From NCBI GenBank assembly GCA_964020085.1, contig OZ026601.1, positions 16,467,530 to 16,531,529 of the forward strand: DNA of 64,000 bases, written 5' to 3'. The translations under genes were made by a program, and so were the position numbers. Position 1 is the first letter of the stretch. The number at the start of each line of letters is the position of its first letter. The notes under the pieces were generated by a model, which did not search any database, was not told the origin of the DNA, and saw nothing but the letters and a program-made list of their open reading frames with translations. This DNA comes from Micromussa lordhowensis (lineage: Eukaryota > Cnidaria > Anthozoa > Scleractinia > Lobophylliidae). Of this stretch, positions 1 through 7,984 are shown piece by piece.

Positions 1-10
1 AGACAGAGGT

Positions 11-859
11 TCAGAAACTGGGATTATGGCAACAATGCACACTTTCCACCGTGCTTAATATGATTATCAAGATGATCCAATTGATAGTGTAATCTATGGC
101 CCTTCGACACAAAATAACATAGAGCGGTGGTGGCGTGAGCTGCTGGATAGAATGAAGAGGTTTTTTAAAAGTCAGTTGTTGAAGGGCTAACACTCGTCAG
201 CTTCCGAATCTCTTTACGGTGGCCAATTCACATTATCAACCCAGTTGATAAAACCAGGTATAATTAAGACTTAGTTATGAGTAAACACAAACAGTATTCT
301 CATGTTTTGGGATTGAAAACTTTTGTTTTGTACACAATTTTGCATGTTCTTCACAATCTGTTTGGCTATAAAAAATAATTAACAAGTGCAGTGTTTCTGT
401 CATAGCTCATAAAACGATGTTCATGTCTTCTAAAGCCTTTTCAGAATAATAACTGACTTGCACATATCAAAGTGAGTTTTTGCTGTTCACGCTGAAGGAA
501 CCTACTTGCATATCTATACATTCCCGTGCTACAGAAAGAACTAGATACCTTTAGAGTATCAGTGTGGAACAATCATGTGCCAGCAGAAGGCTAAAGAACT
601 TCCTGATGGAGTACCGGACGACATTTACATGTACCTGCAGAATTATGGAGGAGACAAATGTGGTCTCTCAGTAACCGAAGAGCAACTCCAGGAAGCAGCA
701 GAACTCTCGGGTGTGCTGGAAGGGTCAAGAGACTATTTGGAAGCTAGGTTGAAAAAAGAATGTGAAAGACACATCCCAGACACAAATGATGTTGAGCCTG
801 CACAGGCAGCGAATGCTTACTTATTTTTAAAGGCTAATTTTGACATAAACAGGGTGTGA
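11..859 (+). pseudogene. Integrase-core (DDE-type) gene remnant, 3' part
   Basis: Three blocks read on the plus strand as the end of a retroviral-type integrase catalytic domain of a family common in aquatic animal genomes. Positions 11-190 hold the third catalytic region: YGPSTQNNIERWW contains the expected glutamate, but an in-frame TAA lies at 56-58. Positions about 510-573 read LQKELDTFRVSVWNNH. An apparent loss of two bases shifts the frame to the ORF at 575-859, which begins MCQQKAKELPDGVPDDIY and has the acidic C-terminal tail of the family. The 191-500 stretch between them has no coding signal and could be intron or decayed sequence. The catalytic Asp residues lie off the left edge. 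The ATG at 575 is probably not a real start because homology continues upstream in another frame. Family assignment is from recalled similarity, not a search. Confidence 0.55.
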
Positions 860-1354
860 CAGTGGCCTAATTCAATTTTAATTTACACTATGTACAAAGT
901 TTTATTTAAAATATCTATAAGACTTGTCAGCCTTGAACCTCTACACCAGCAAATTTAGTTCTTTGTATATTTTTCTAATTTGTTCAAGATTTTTTGATTT
1001 TTAAATAAATACTAGCGAGCAGCACTCAGCAACATATGTTGTCAACTTGCTTTATTCAGGTTTCGTATGGTTCCTGGAAAACCTGGAAAGTCCTGGAATT
1101 TTACTGTGCATTTTCCAGGCCTGGAAAGTCCTGGAAAAGGGCTACTTGTCTTGGAAAATGCTGGGAATCTGTTAAATTCAAGTAAAAAATATGAATTGTA
1201 GGGCAGACAATGGAGAATTAACATTGAGATCTTGGGACTGAAAGGGTTAATAGGGATTTTAGAGTCTTCGAAAAGTCATTCTGAGTCCTGGAAAAGTCCT
1301 GGAAATTTGTTTCTGAAGAAGGATACAAGCCCTGTCTATTGTCTCTGACCAGTT
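860..1354. repeat. Non-coding stretch with TCCTGGAAA short repeats
   Basis: No gene is visible. Between about 1070 and 1310 the motif CCTGGAAA recurs many times, irregularly spaced, usually as TCCTGGAAAG or TCCTGGAATT. This is a degenerate minisatellite-like stretch. The 860-1060 part is AT-rich sequence with no recognisable feature. Confidence 0.6.
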
Positions 1355-1419
1355 TTGTCTAGCCTACCTGTAGGCGTTGGAGTTTTTCTTCGGCAAGAAA
1401 ACCTGGTGTTCGCTTTCGT

Positions 1420-1560
1420 GGCCACCATTTTGGATAATATGCGACGCGGAGGAGCGGGGCGAGCGGTAGTTGACAACAAAATGGCTAAGCGGGGGAGGGG
1501 GAGGGGGCGGGAGGCGCGAAAAGAAACATCTACTGGAGAACTTATCCCCGGTGAGTCTCA
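1420..1560 (+). promoter_or_regulatory. GC-rich putative promoter region with YY1-like motif
   Basis: A GC-rich, CpG-containing island with a GGGGGAGG-rich run stands out from AT-rich surroundings, just upstream of the zinc-finger-like exon. GCCACCATTTTGG at about 1422 resembles an inverted YY1 site (core AAnATGG). A comparable GC-rich block with a YY1-like motif lies upstream of the helicase start near 6960-7070. The promoter role is inferred from composition and position only. Confidence 0.3.
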
Positions 1561-1718
1561 ACCCATTGACCATGACGCTTAACGGTGACATGTCACGCAC
1601 TCGCTGTGGACCAATCAAAATCAACTAATTGCACCATTGTTTGAGAGCTATCAAGTGCTACGACCAAAACAAATCCGCGTGGTTTTGTAGTTGTCAAACT
1701 CACGTGTAATTTTTTGTC

Positions 1719-2346
1719 ATGGAGAATGGAGCTACATGGAAACACCGAAAAAATCAGCTAAAGCAAGCCGCGAAAATCCAAAAGAAGAGTGTAGATTTTG
1801 CAAACCAAATTAGTTATTAAATATGGAAAAACTGCTTATATTTCTACCGAAAATATATTTGCAGTATCGAAGAGAAAAGAGTACAGCGACAAGCCAGAAT
1901 TTCGAGGTCTCGAGAACAAAATTTCTAGCCAGTTATGCGCTGAGCTCGGTTTCAATGTGGCAAAATCGGATAAATTATCCGACAGAATTTGCAAGCCATG
2001 CGGCAGGAGTTTGAGGAGCACGTATTGTTTCTACAAGCGGCTGAAATCGGTGGAAAAAAACGACAGGGCAAACACTGAGGCAAGTGACAAGAAGACCGCC
2101 GAAACGGAGCGAGGTGTGAACGAAGGGAAGTGTAGCGACGCGCCAAGTAGATTCAAGAGGCAGCTTCCCACTACTATCTCACCAGATAGATGCACCACCT
2201 CTAAAGCTGCTAAACGATCAAGCGGAGCCAAGAAATCGTTAGCTTTTGGTCAAGAGAAAGAGAACTTGGCCAATGTTGACGCGCATCTGAATATCGAAAG
2301 CCTCCTGGACAAACCTACCACTCAGGTGAAAACTGTTATTGTTTAA
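1719..2346 (+). pseudogene. Zinc-finger-associated (ZAD-like) N-terminal exon, frameshifted
   Basis: The reading at 1787-1810 gives the first CxxC pair (ECRFCKPN). One base is apparently missing near 1808-1810, and the remainder runs in another frame from 1798 to 2346. That part includes KYGKTAYISTENIF, a hydrophobic helix region, and the second CxxC pair in RICKPCGRSLRS, matching the paired-CxxC layout of ZAD-type zinc-binding domains. A basic Ser/Lys-rich linker follows. CAG|GTGAAA at about 2325-2332 is a good splice donor, so coding probably leaves the exon there and the last few codons before the TAA are intronic. No downstream exon is seen, and the next sequence is an opposite-strand helicase exon. 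ZAD-like domains often precede zinc-finger DNA-binding regions, but none is visible here. An ATG at 1719 opens a third, short frame. Confidence 0.45.
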
Positions 2347-2524
2347 ATTTAGTCAATATTTTGCAACTGACTGATATTTTTGTGGTTGCAAAGTGCAAAA
2401 TTCTGTTTTGTGATTGACACGGTCACAGTTTCGAGCAAAGACAATGCTTGTCAGAAACCAATTTCTTTCGAATTTTAGACGTCGGTAATCGGTAGCTTTC
2501 CTTTAGCTATTTACTAAAAGAAAT

Positions 2525-2720
2525 TAGTGCACAAAAGTACCTTTTTCCCATCCACGTTTCCACCGTGTGCGACTCGTCTACAACAATCAATGATATGCGC
2601 TTGTGAAGTTTAGAACTGAAATCTTTAAGGACACGAAGGAACCGTTCTTCAAGGACTTTCTCGGCCGAAGTGAAGATAAAATGTGGAGGGTCTTTCAGTA
2701 TTGCAGTCAAGTTGTCTGCT
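2525..2720 (-). pseudogene. RecQ-like helicase exon fragment, motif II copy (left duplicate)
   Basis: Read on the minus strand this gives LTAILKDPPHFIF, then an alpha-helical stretch, then LIVVDESHTVETW, which is helicase motif II (Walker B, DESH). A splice donor GGAAAAAG|GTACTT ends the exon at 2541. The frame is open through the whole copy. A second copy at 6356-6546 is attached to the gene's 5' part. The two copies differ at several single bases and by 5 bp (GAAGTGAAGAT here, GAAGAT there). They sit on the two sides of the Penelope-like element, so this is either an unusually long target-site duplication or a separate duplication. The exon is cut off from its start codon by the insertion. 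Confidence 0.6.
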
Positions 2721-2737
2721 GATTTTTTTAATTTTTT

Positions 2738-2937
2738 TTTTGAACAAGATAGTGTTGGAATTTATTTTATAGCTAATGGTTATAGTACAAATCACGTTCC
2801 AACGAGGGTGCGAACTGCAAAAACATCCACAAAAACATAACGTACAGGATATGATTAAAATCCTGTGTAACGTCGAAAACGTGCAATGTTTAATTTTGGG
2901 GCTCACGGATTTAACGTTAAATCCGTGAGCCCCAAAA
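2738..2937 (-). repeat. 3' pseudo-LTR of the PLE, lacking the ribozyme
   Basis: About 200 bp is nearly identical to 5890-6092. At its inner end (2894-2937) lies a 44-bp perfect palindrome centred between 2915 and 2916. At its outer end it stops at TTTGAACAAG, immediately before the hammerhead core found in the other copies, and runs into T-rich sequence (A-rich on the element's strand). The ribozyme is therefore missing from this end, most simply by 3' truncation. Confidence 0.7.
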
Positions 2938-2940
2938 ATT

Positions 2941-4692
2941 TTACTTACATAGATGTGCTAATGTATTGGTAGATTTATAACTAACAATAGAACTAAGGTG
3001 AGGTAAATACTTAAGAATAACTGTTTTGATTCTTACGTGACTGCAATTACATGTAGACTTGAACACCACTCTCCGTTGTGTAGATAACCGATTAGGCTTC
3101 GAGAACCACTTAAGCCTGTTGCTATAGTTAGTCTCCCTAAAAATAGGTAGTAAAAACTTAGCTGGGTATCCCCGAAGGCGTAAGCGCTTCCAAAAAAGCG
3201 CACGCATCTCAACAAATGAGGTGAACGTGGAGCTATTTCTGGCGTAGCGCATAAGCTCACCCTTGATGAAAGCTCTCTTGTTACTAGTGGGGTGAAAAGA
3301 CTCAAATGGTATATACAAATACTTATTAAGCGGTTTCTGAAAGGTAGAGTATTGCAGCGTACTATGAGTAGAATCTTTGAAAAGCAGCAAATCTAGAAAA
3401 GAAATCTTGGAATCGCTGATTTCGTAAGTTATCTTAATTCGTTCATCCTTAGTATTAACGTCACTGAGAAATTCTAGAAGAGTTTCCCGGGGTCCATCCC
3501 ATATCAAAAAGATGTCATCGATAAAACGCTTATAGAGGGTCACGTTTCGAGAATACAATTCAATTATGTCCCTCTCGTGATAGTACATAAATGCGTTAGC
3601 AGCTGTTACTGCAAAGGGAGTACCCATAGCGATACCAAAAATTTGATGGTAAATATCGCCACTAAATTCCGATTTGAGGAAATTATTCTCCAAGATTAAC
3701 CAAGCTAACTGAACCAAGAGAGGTGTTTGCGCCACTTTGCCCTCTCTGAGTAAGAGGTCAAGAGCAGTAATTGCCTTCTTTGTGTCAATGTTAGGATAAA
3801 GTGATGACACATCCGCCGTAACGAGAAGACAATTAGCGGGCAGCACAACTTTCTCTAAACATTGGATCAATTCACCCGAGTCACGTAACACCGTAGGCAT
3901 AGTAATGTTAGGTTTGACTAATTTGTCAACGAAAATACTAATAGGCCTGGTGATGTATGAATGGGAAGCCACAATTGGCCTCCCAGCTATAGGTGACTTA
4001 TGAATCTTAGGAATAATATAAAATTTAGCAGGATAAACGCTCCTAGGATTTTTGTCAAGGCTACGGAGAAACTTAAGCGAGTTAGGAGGCAGAAATCTAG
4101 AGTAACTATTAACAAGTTTTTCTCTGGTTTCAATTACCTTTTGACGTCTAAGTGTCCAGTCATCTGTTGTGACTTTAGAGTAAGATTTAGTGTCATTAAG
4201 GTGTTTGAGAGTTTCATTTTCCACCCATTCGGTAGAAACGAGTGCAGGTCCAAGGTTTTTGTCTGTAGCCAACACGCGAACCGTGGGGTTTTCCTTAAGG
4301 TCACGCAGTCCTCTCCGTTCCTCAGAAGTCAAATTGCTTTTCCACCGAGGTGAATTCTGGTTAAAGTTTTCCACTAGCTCTTGACGGATTTTGTACAGGT
4401 TTTCTTCGAGGTCATAATCCTCTCGAGGTGGATTCCAACCTTATTTCACGTACAGCTTGGGGTTGAAAGCTGGGTCATCGGGCTGATCCGCGTATTTGTA
4501 ATGCAGACGGACGCTGCGACAGAAATCCTGTACTTGGCTGTCAAAAACACGAGCAGTAGGCGGTCTGAGCGAAGGTCTAAATTTGAGACCTAAGCCAAGA
4601 GTTCGTGACTGCGCCGGAGTAAGAGTGATGTGTGAAAGATTGTGAAATTCCAAGTTCCGTGGTAGTAGGTCAAAAATCGGTTTCCGTGCCAT
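2941..4692 (-). pseudogene. PLE reverse transcriptase, one internal stop
   Basis: Two ORFs in one frame (4692-4441 and 4374-2941) are separated by an in-frame TAA at 4441-4443, with matching sequence (GWNPPREDYDLEENLYKIRQ) reading through the gap. The N-terminal block (HITLTPAQSRTLGLGLKF) is typical of PLE proteins. RT motifs follow in order: KIHKSPIAGRPIV, VTADVSSLYPNID (motif A Asp), GIAMGTPFAVTAANAFM (motif B) and YKRFIDDIFLIW (motif C with both Asp). FLDLLLFKD and a C-terminal GYPAKFLLPIF block follow. The product would copy element RNA into DNA. No GIY-YIG endonuclease domain is seen in the C-terminal tail, so the copy is either endonuclease-lacking by lineage or truncated. The frame stays open upstream (KIDARDNYCKWLDKM) and overlaps the end of ORF1 in the -1 frame. 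Confidence 0.8.
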
Positions 4693-4727
4693 TTTGTCAA
4701 GCCATTTGCAGTAATTGTCTCTTGCGT

Positions 4728-5756
4728 CTATTTTACGGGGACGTTTTCGCGGCCTTTTCCGTTTTTTGACTGCTGGCGATGGCGAGGATGCGAACCAGAA
4801 GGCGATCGACCATCGGAGAAACTTACACGCGAACGTCTTCGCTGTCTCGATCGACTTTGTCTCTTTTGTTTGGTCACTGGCACAGAGGTGCGGGCATCCT
4901 GGCTTGCATCCCGTTGGCGTTGGTTCCGATTGTTAGAGTTGGCTCGCTCTTTACCACAGCGTTTGGATTTCTTTCGCGGAGGCTGCTTTGTTTTGCCTGT
5001 CGAAGAAACTGAGCTGAGTTTGGAAACTTCTTTATGCACTGCACGATTAACCATATCTCGAATAGACTGCTCGTCAGGCCTAAATTCCGTCTCCATTTTC
5101 TCAGTTCGCTTCGCCTCTTTGGTGGCTTTCTTAATAGTCTCGGATACACATTTTGAAGCTCGTGTCGCGGCACACTCAAAGTAGAAGTTGTCAGCAAAAC
5201 ATTTTGCCGACTTCACGAATTCATCTGCTTCGACTTCTAGCGAGGAAGCACTAGTCTGGAAGGAGTCTCTCCAAGACTCGATAGCAGTGTCAATATTCTT
5301 CTTTTCTTCTGTGCACCGTTCCTTTGTTTGCTGTTCTTCGCTGTTCAGCGCCTCAATAGTGGCTTCTAGAAGCTTTATTTCGGCTTCTTTAGTGATGATA
5401 TTAAACTTTTCTTGAAGATTCTGTGCACTCTGGCCTTTAGCGACCACATTAATCTTCAAACCACTCGGCACTTTTCCATCGCTCTTGAGGGATTCAAGTC
5501 TCTTTTTACGGATTTGTAGACCGTATAGCTGGTTTTCAGCATCGATGAAGCTGTGGACAAGTTTCTTTAAGACGCGTTTGAAATGGTCATCGATCCATAG
5601 TGCAGATTCAGATGAATCTTCAGTCGTTGCTCTAAGATCATCCACTATTTCTCCACGCGCCTCATTCCGCCTTTCTGCAGAATCTTGCCGTCTTCTGAGC
5701 TTCAGGGCAGTTTTACCCATCTTGAGTCCAGAGCGATCTGAAGGGTTGCTGGACAT
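4728..5756 (-). CDS. PLE ORF1 protein (basic, coiled-coil-like)
   Basis: The ATG at 5756-5754 starts a 342-residue protein (MSSNPSDRSGLKMGK...) with no internal stop. Residues about 60-210 are rich in Lys, Glu and Leu with a heptad-like pattern, suggesting a coiled coil. The C-terminal third is strongly basic (KKSKRCGKE, RSRQRRRSRV), consistent with nucleic-acid binding and nuclear localisation. It ends 35 bases before the first RT-frame ATG. The RT frame is already open across the ORF1 stop, one base back, so read-through by -1 frameshifting or reinitiation is possible. I recognise no catalytic motif. A structural, RNA-binding role is inferred from composition and position. Upstream in-frame codons (from 5816) lie in the palindrome and lack an ATG. 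Confidence 0.65.
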   Translation of the reverse strand: MSSNPSDRSGLKMGKTALKLRRRQDSAERRNEARGEIVDDLRATTEDSSESALWIDDHFKRVLKKLVHSFIDAENQLYGLQIRKKRLESLKSDGKVPSGLKINVVAKGQSAQNLQEKFNIITKEAEIKLLEATIEALNSEEQQTKERCTEEKKNIDTAIESWRDSFQTSASSLEVEADEFVKSAKCFADNFYFECAATRASKCVSETIKKATKEAKRTEKMETEFRPDEQSIRDMVNRAVHKEVSKLSSVSSTGKTKQPPRKKSKRCGKERANSNNRNQRQRDASQDARTSVPVTKQKRQSRSRQRRRSRVSFSDGRSPSGSHPRHRQQSKNGKGRENVPVK

Positions 5757-5851
5757 TGTGGCTTCTGCTAGTTGTGACTTAGACAATTTTTTTAAACAAG
5801 GACTAGTGAGCAGCACACAGCAACTGTAGATCTTGCTTACTTCTTTATTAT

Positions 5852-5893
5852 CTCCTACCGGTTTCGTCTGAACATACAGACTTCGTCAGGGAG
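5852..5893 (-). ncRNA. Hammerhead ribozyme (PLE pseudo-LTR, minus strand)
   Basis: On the minus strand the core CTGACGA is followed by a stem II of GTCTG/CAGAC closing the loop TATGTT, then GAAAC, a tiny CCGG stem III and the GTA cleavage triplet. Stem I is CTCC pairing with GGAG. One unpaired A lies between CTGACGA and stem II. Such minimal, short-stem-III hammerheads, thought to act as dimers, are an established feature of Penelope-like elements. Cleavage is predicted after the A complementary to 5856. Confidence 0.75.
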
Positions 5894-6247
5894 TTTGAAC
5901 AAGATAGTGTTGGAACTTATTTTATAGCTAATGGTTATAGTACAAATCACGTTCCAACGAGGGTGCGAACTGCAAAAACACCCACAAAAACATAACGTAC
6001 AGGATATGATTAAAATCCTGTGTAACGTCGAAAACGTGCAATGTTTAATTTTGGGGCTCACGGATTTAACGTTAAATCCGTGAGCCCCAAAATTAAACAT
6101 TGCATGTTTTCGACGTTACACAGGATTTTAATCATATCCTGTACGTTATGTTTTTGTGGGTGTTTTTGCAGTTCGCACCCTCGTTGGAACGTGATTTGTA
6201 CTATAACCATTAGCTATAAAATAAGTTCCAACACTATCTTGTTCAAA

Positions 6248-6289
6248 CTCCCTGACGAAGTCTGTATGTTCAGACGAAACCGGTAGGAG
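6248..6289 (+). ncRNA. Hammerhead ribozyme (PLE pseudo-LTR, plus strand)
   Basis: This is the mirror copy in the right palindrome arm. Stem I is CTCC at 6248-6251 with GGAG at 6286-6289, the core CTGACGA is at 6252-6258, and stem II GTCTG/CAGAC is at 6260-6264/6271-6275. GAAAC is at 6276-6280 and the GTA cleavage triplet at 6283-6285. All core positions are identical to the minus-strand copy, with C at the usual U7 position. Confidence 0.75.
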
Positions 6290-6355
6290 ATAATAAAGAA
6301 GTTAGCAAGATCTACAGTTGCTGTGTGCTGCTCACTAGTCCTTGTTTAAAAAAAA

Positions 6356-6833
6356 TAGTGCACAAAAATACCTTTTTCCCGTCCACGTTTCCACCGTGTG
6401 CGACTCGTCTACGACAATCAATGATATGCGCTTGTGAAGTTCAGAACTGAAATCTTTAAGGACACGAAGGAACCGTTCTTCAAGGACTTTCTCGGCCGAA
6501 GATAAAATGTGGAGGGTCTTTCAGTATTGCAGTCAAGTTGTCTGCTTTAAGCTCTGCTGCTTCGCATAGTCCTTCGAGGTCAGCGATTTGGTCGGTGATT
6601 ATGCTGTTGAGCGGTGATATTACCAACACTGAAACTGCCTCAGGTGTTCGTTCTCGAGCTGCAACAGAGAACATCGTAAAAATCATGGATTTTCCAAAAC
6701 CGGTTGGCAAAACTGCCAAAACGTCGTTTCCTTCAAGTAGGCTGTACAAAGCCTTTTCCTGTTCGGCCTTTAAAACGATCGTTTTCCCCTTGAATAATAA
6801 AGCTTTCCTTACCAATTCTTTCACGTCCGCCAT
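6356..6833 (-). pseudogene. RecQ-like helicase 5' exon, frameshifted (right duplicate)
   Basis: The ATG at 6833-6831 starts MADVKELVRKALLF. Helicase motifs follow in the RecQ order: a Q-type motif (LKAEQEKALYSLLEGND), the Walker A ATP-binding loop (VLPTGFGKS) and motif Ia (VLVISPLNSIITDQ). Family members unwind DNA with ATP. The frame then breaks after DPPHFIF: the intact left copy has GAAGTGAAGAT where this one has GAAGAT, a 5-bp loss, so the DESH motif beyond it is out of frame. The PLE lies directly downstream. A CCAAT-type box near 6898-6904 and a GC-rich, YY1-like block near 6960-7070 could be its promoter. The longer reading back to 7109 is probably 5' UTR. Confidence 0.65.
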
Positions 6834-6889
6834 GATTTTAGAATGTGTGACAAATTCTAAAGCGACTGCTCTTATCATAGAATAGTTAT

Positions 6890-7075
6890 TGTTCCCCTGA
6901 CCAATCAGAAACCCCGTCTGCTGGTGGACGGGATTAAGATTTTGTCCTGAGATAGGCCTAGTCTTCCAGCAGGCGGTTTTTCCCTCTCCCTCCCCCTCCC
7001 TTGATTTTTGCTCTCGCCCTCTCGTACCCGGGAGCGCGCGCCTCAAATATCCAAGATGGCGCCCGATTAGCGAAT
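6890..7075 (-). promoter_or_regulatory. Putative helicase promoter (CCAAT, GC-rich, YY1-like)
   Basis: The block upstream of the helicase ATG contains GACCAATCAG, a CCTCCC-rich run and CCAAGATGGCGCC, close to the YY1 consensus. The composition contrasts with AT-rich flanks. No experimental support is available from sequence alone. Confidence 0.3.
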
Positions 7076-7113
7076 GTGTTGCGATGAAACCCAAGCAAAC
7101 CGCCAGCAAGCAG

Positions 7114-7328
7114 GCTAAGTTTTGTCTGATTATACAGACTTCATTAGGAAGTTTGAGCTACCTATTTACCAGGGTGAAAGGAACTTATTCTATACCTCAT
7201 CTACAAAGTACAAATCATGTTCCAGCAAGGGTGTGAACAGAGAAAATATACCTACAGACTAAGTACAGGGTATGACAAAAATCGTGCATGACTCTGAGAA
7301 TGTTGTTAGTTTGTCTGGGGGCTCACTA
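7114..7328 (-). repeat. Decayed solo PLE pseudo-LTR
   Basis: This is recognisably related to the pseudo-LTR at 5855-6058. Shared blocks in order are TTTTGTCTGATTATACAGAC, TTCATTAGGAAGTTTGA, GGAACTTATT, GTACAAATCATGTTCCA and GGGGGCTCA. The hammerhead core has decayed on the minus strand: CTGACGA has become CTAATGA and GAAAC has become AAAAC. It is an older copy of the same family about 0.8 kb from the PLE insertion and has no coding part. Confidence 0.6.
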
Positions 7329-7984
7329 GTATTTATGTAAAAAAATCTGGAATGAGAGACCTGACCATGCTACATTTTTCTGTGGCCAGGAGCATTACTC
7401 TCCAATCTTTAGAAATGCTGATACCCAATCTGCTGACCATAGTAAATCAATTTTGCCCAGTTTTGAGAACTATGAAACGTTTGAGTGACATGAAATGCTG
7501 TTTACAATTCCCAAGGGAACGAATGCTTCAGTACACTGCAGCCTGACATTGATAGGATGGATAACCAGTCTGAACATAGTTGAATAAAAAGTCCATTTTA
7601 ATTACTATTTACTGAAATGTGTGCCGTGCAAATAACAGAGAAAAAACCTCAAACTTAAGTCACCCGATAGACAAATGAACTCAACATGCTAACAACAACT
7701 GTGAATGTCTTTACTGACCCATAGAGTTCAGTATTAATGATTCACCTTGACCAACAGAAGAAATATATTGCAATGCAACTGACAATGATAATAGGTAACA
7801 AACTGGAAAATTTCAAAATGAACACTGGAAAGTTGTAAAATCAGATGACTGGGGAATGGGAAATTTTTAACCCAAGTTTCTGTATCAGAATGATTGTTTG
7901 ATGGGGAAGTGGATACTCTTTTGAATCACACCACAGCTTTCTCAGGTGTGAGGTCAAATGGCACTTGCTGGGAATAAAGTATTA
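7329..7984. other. AT-rich stretch, no gene seen
   Basis: The only ORF (7352-7546, plus) has no recognisable composition or homology. It may be decayed non-coding sequence or the downstream region of the alpha-kinase pseudogene. Confidence 0.5.

Larger units (their letters stand above)
5787..6354. repeat. 568 bp near-perfect palindrome of two PLE pseudo-LTRs
   Basis: The two 284-bp arms are reverse complements centred between 6070 and 6071. I saw only two mismatches (6036 against 6105, and 5838 against 6303). The centre is the same small palindrome that bounds the 3' pseudo-LTR. Both strands therefore encode the same 81-residue shadow ORF. A transcript crossing it would fold into a long hairpin with no spacer loop. 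Confidence 0.9.
2721..6355 (-). mobile_element. Penelope-like retroelement (PLE) insertion
   Basis: In minus-strand order the element has a 568 bp palindrome made of two head-to-head pseudo-LTRs (6354-5787), ORF1 (5756-4728), reverse transcriptase (4692-2941) and a 3' pseudo-LTR (2937-2738) ending in an A-rich tail. The flanks are duplicated helicase exon sequence (2525-2720 and 6356-6546). A PLE assignment rests on the RT motifs, the pseudo-LTR arrangement and hammerhead ribozymes in the pseudo-LTRs, all established PLE traits. No GIY-YIG endonuclease motif is visible after the RT. One nonsense codon in the RT makes this copy inactive. Confidence 0.75.

Noticed and set aside
1364..1624. Minus-strand ORF with a proline run
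   Set aside because: It is a by-product of the GC-rich purine/pyrimidine stretch and has no protein-like features.
5855..6286. Two identical 81-residue ORFs on opposite strands
   Set aside because: They are the same non-coding pseudo-LTR sequence read on both arms of the palindrome.
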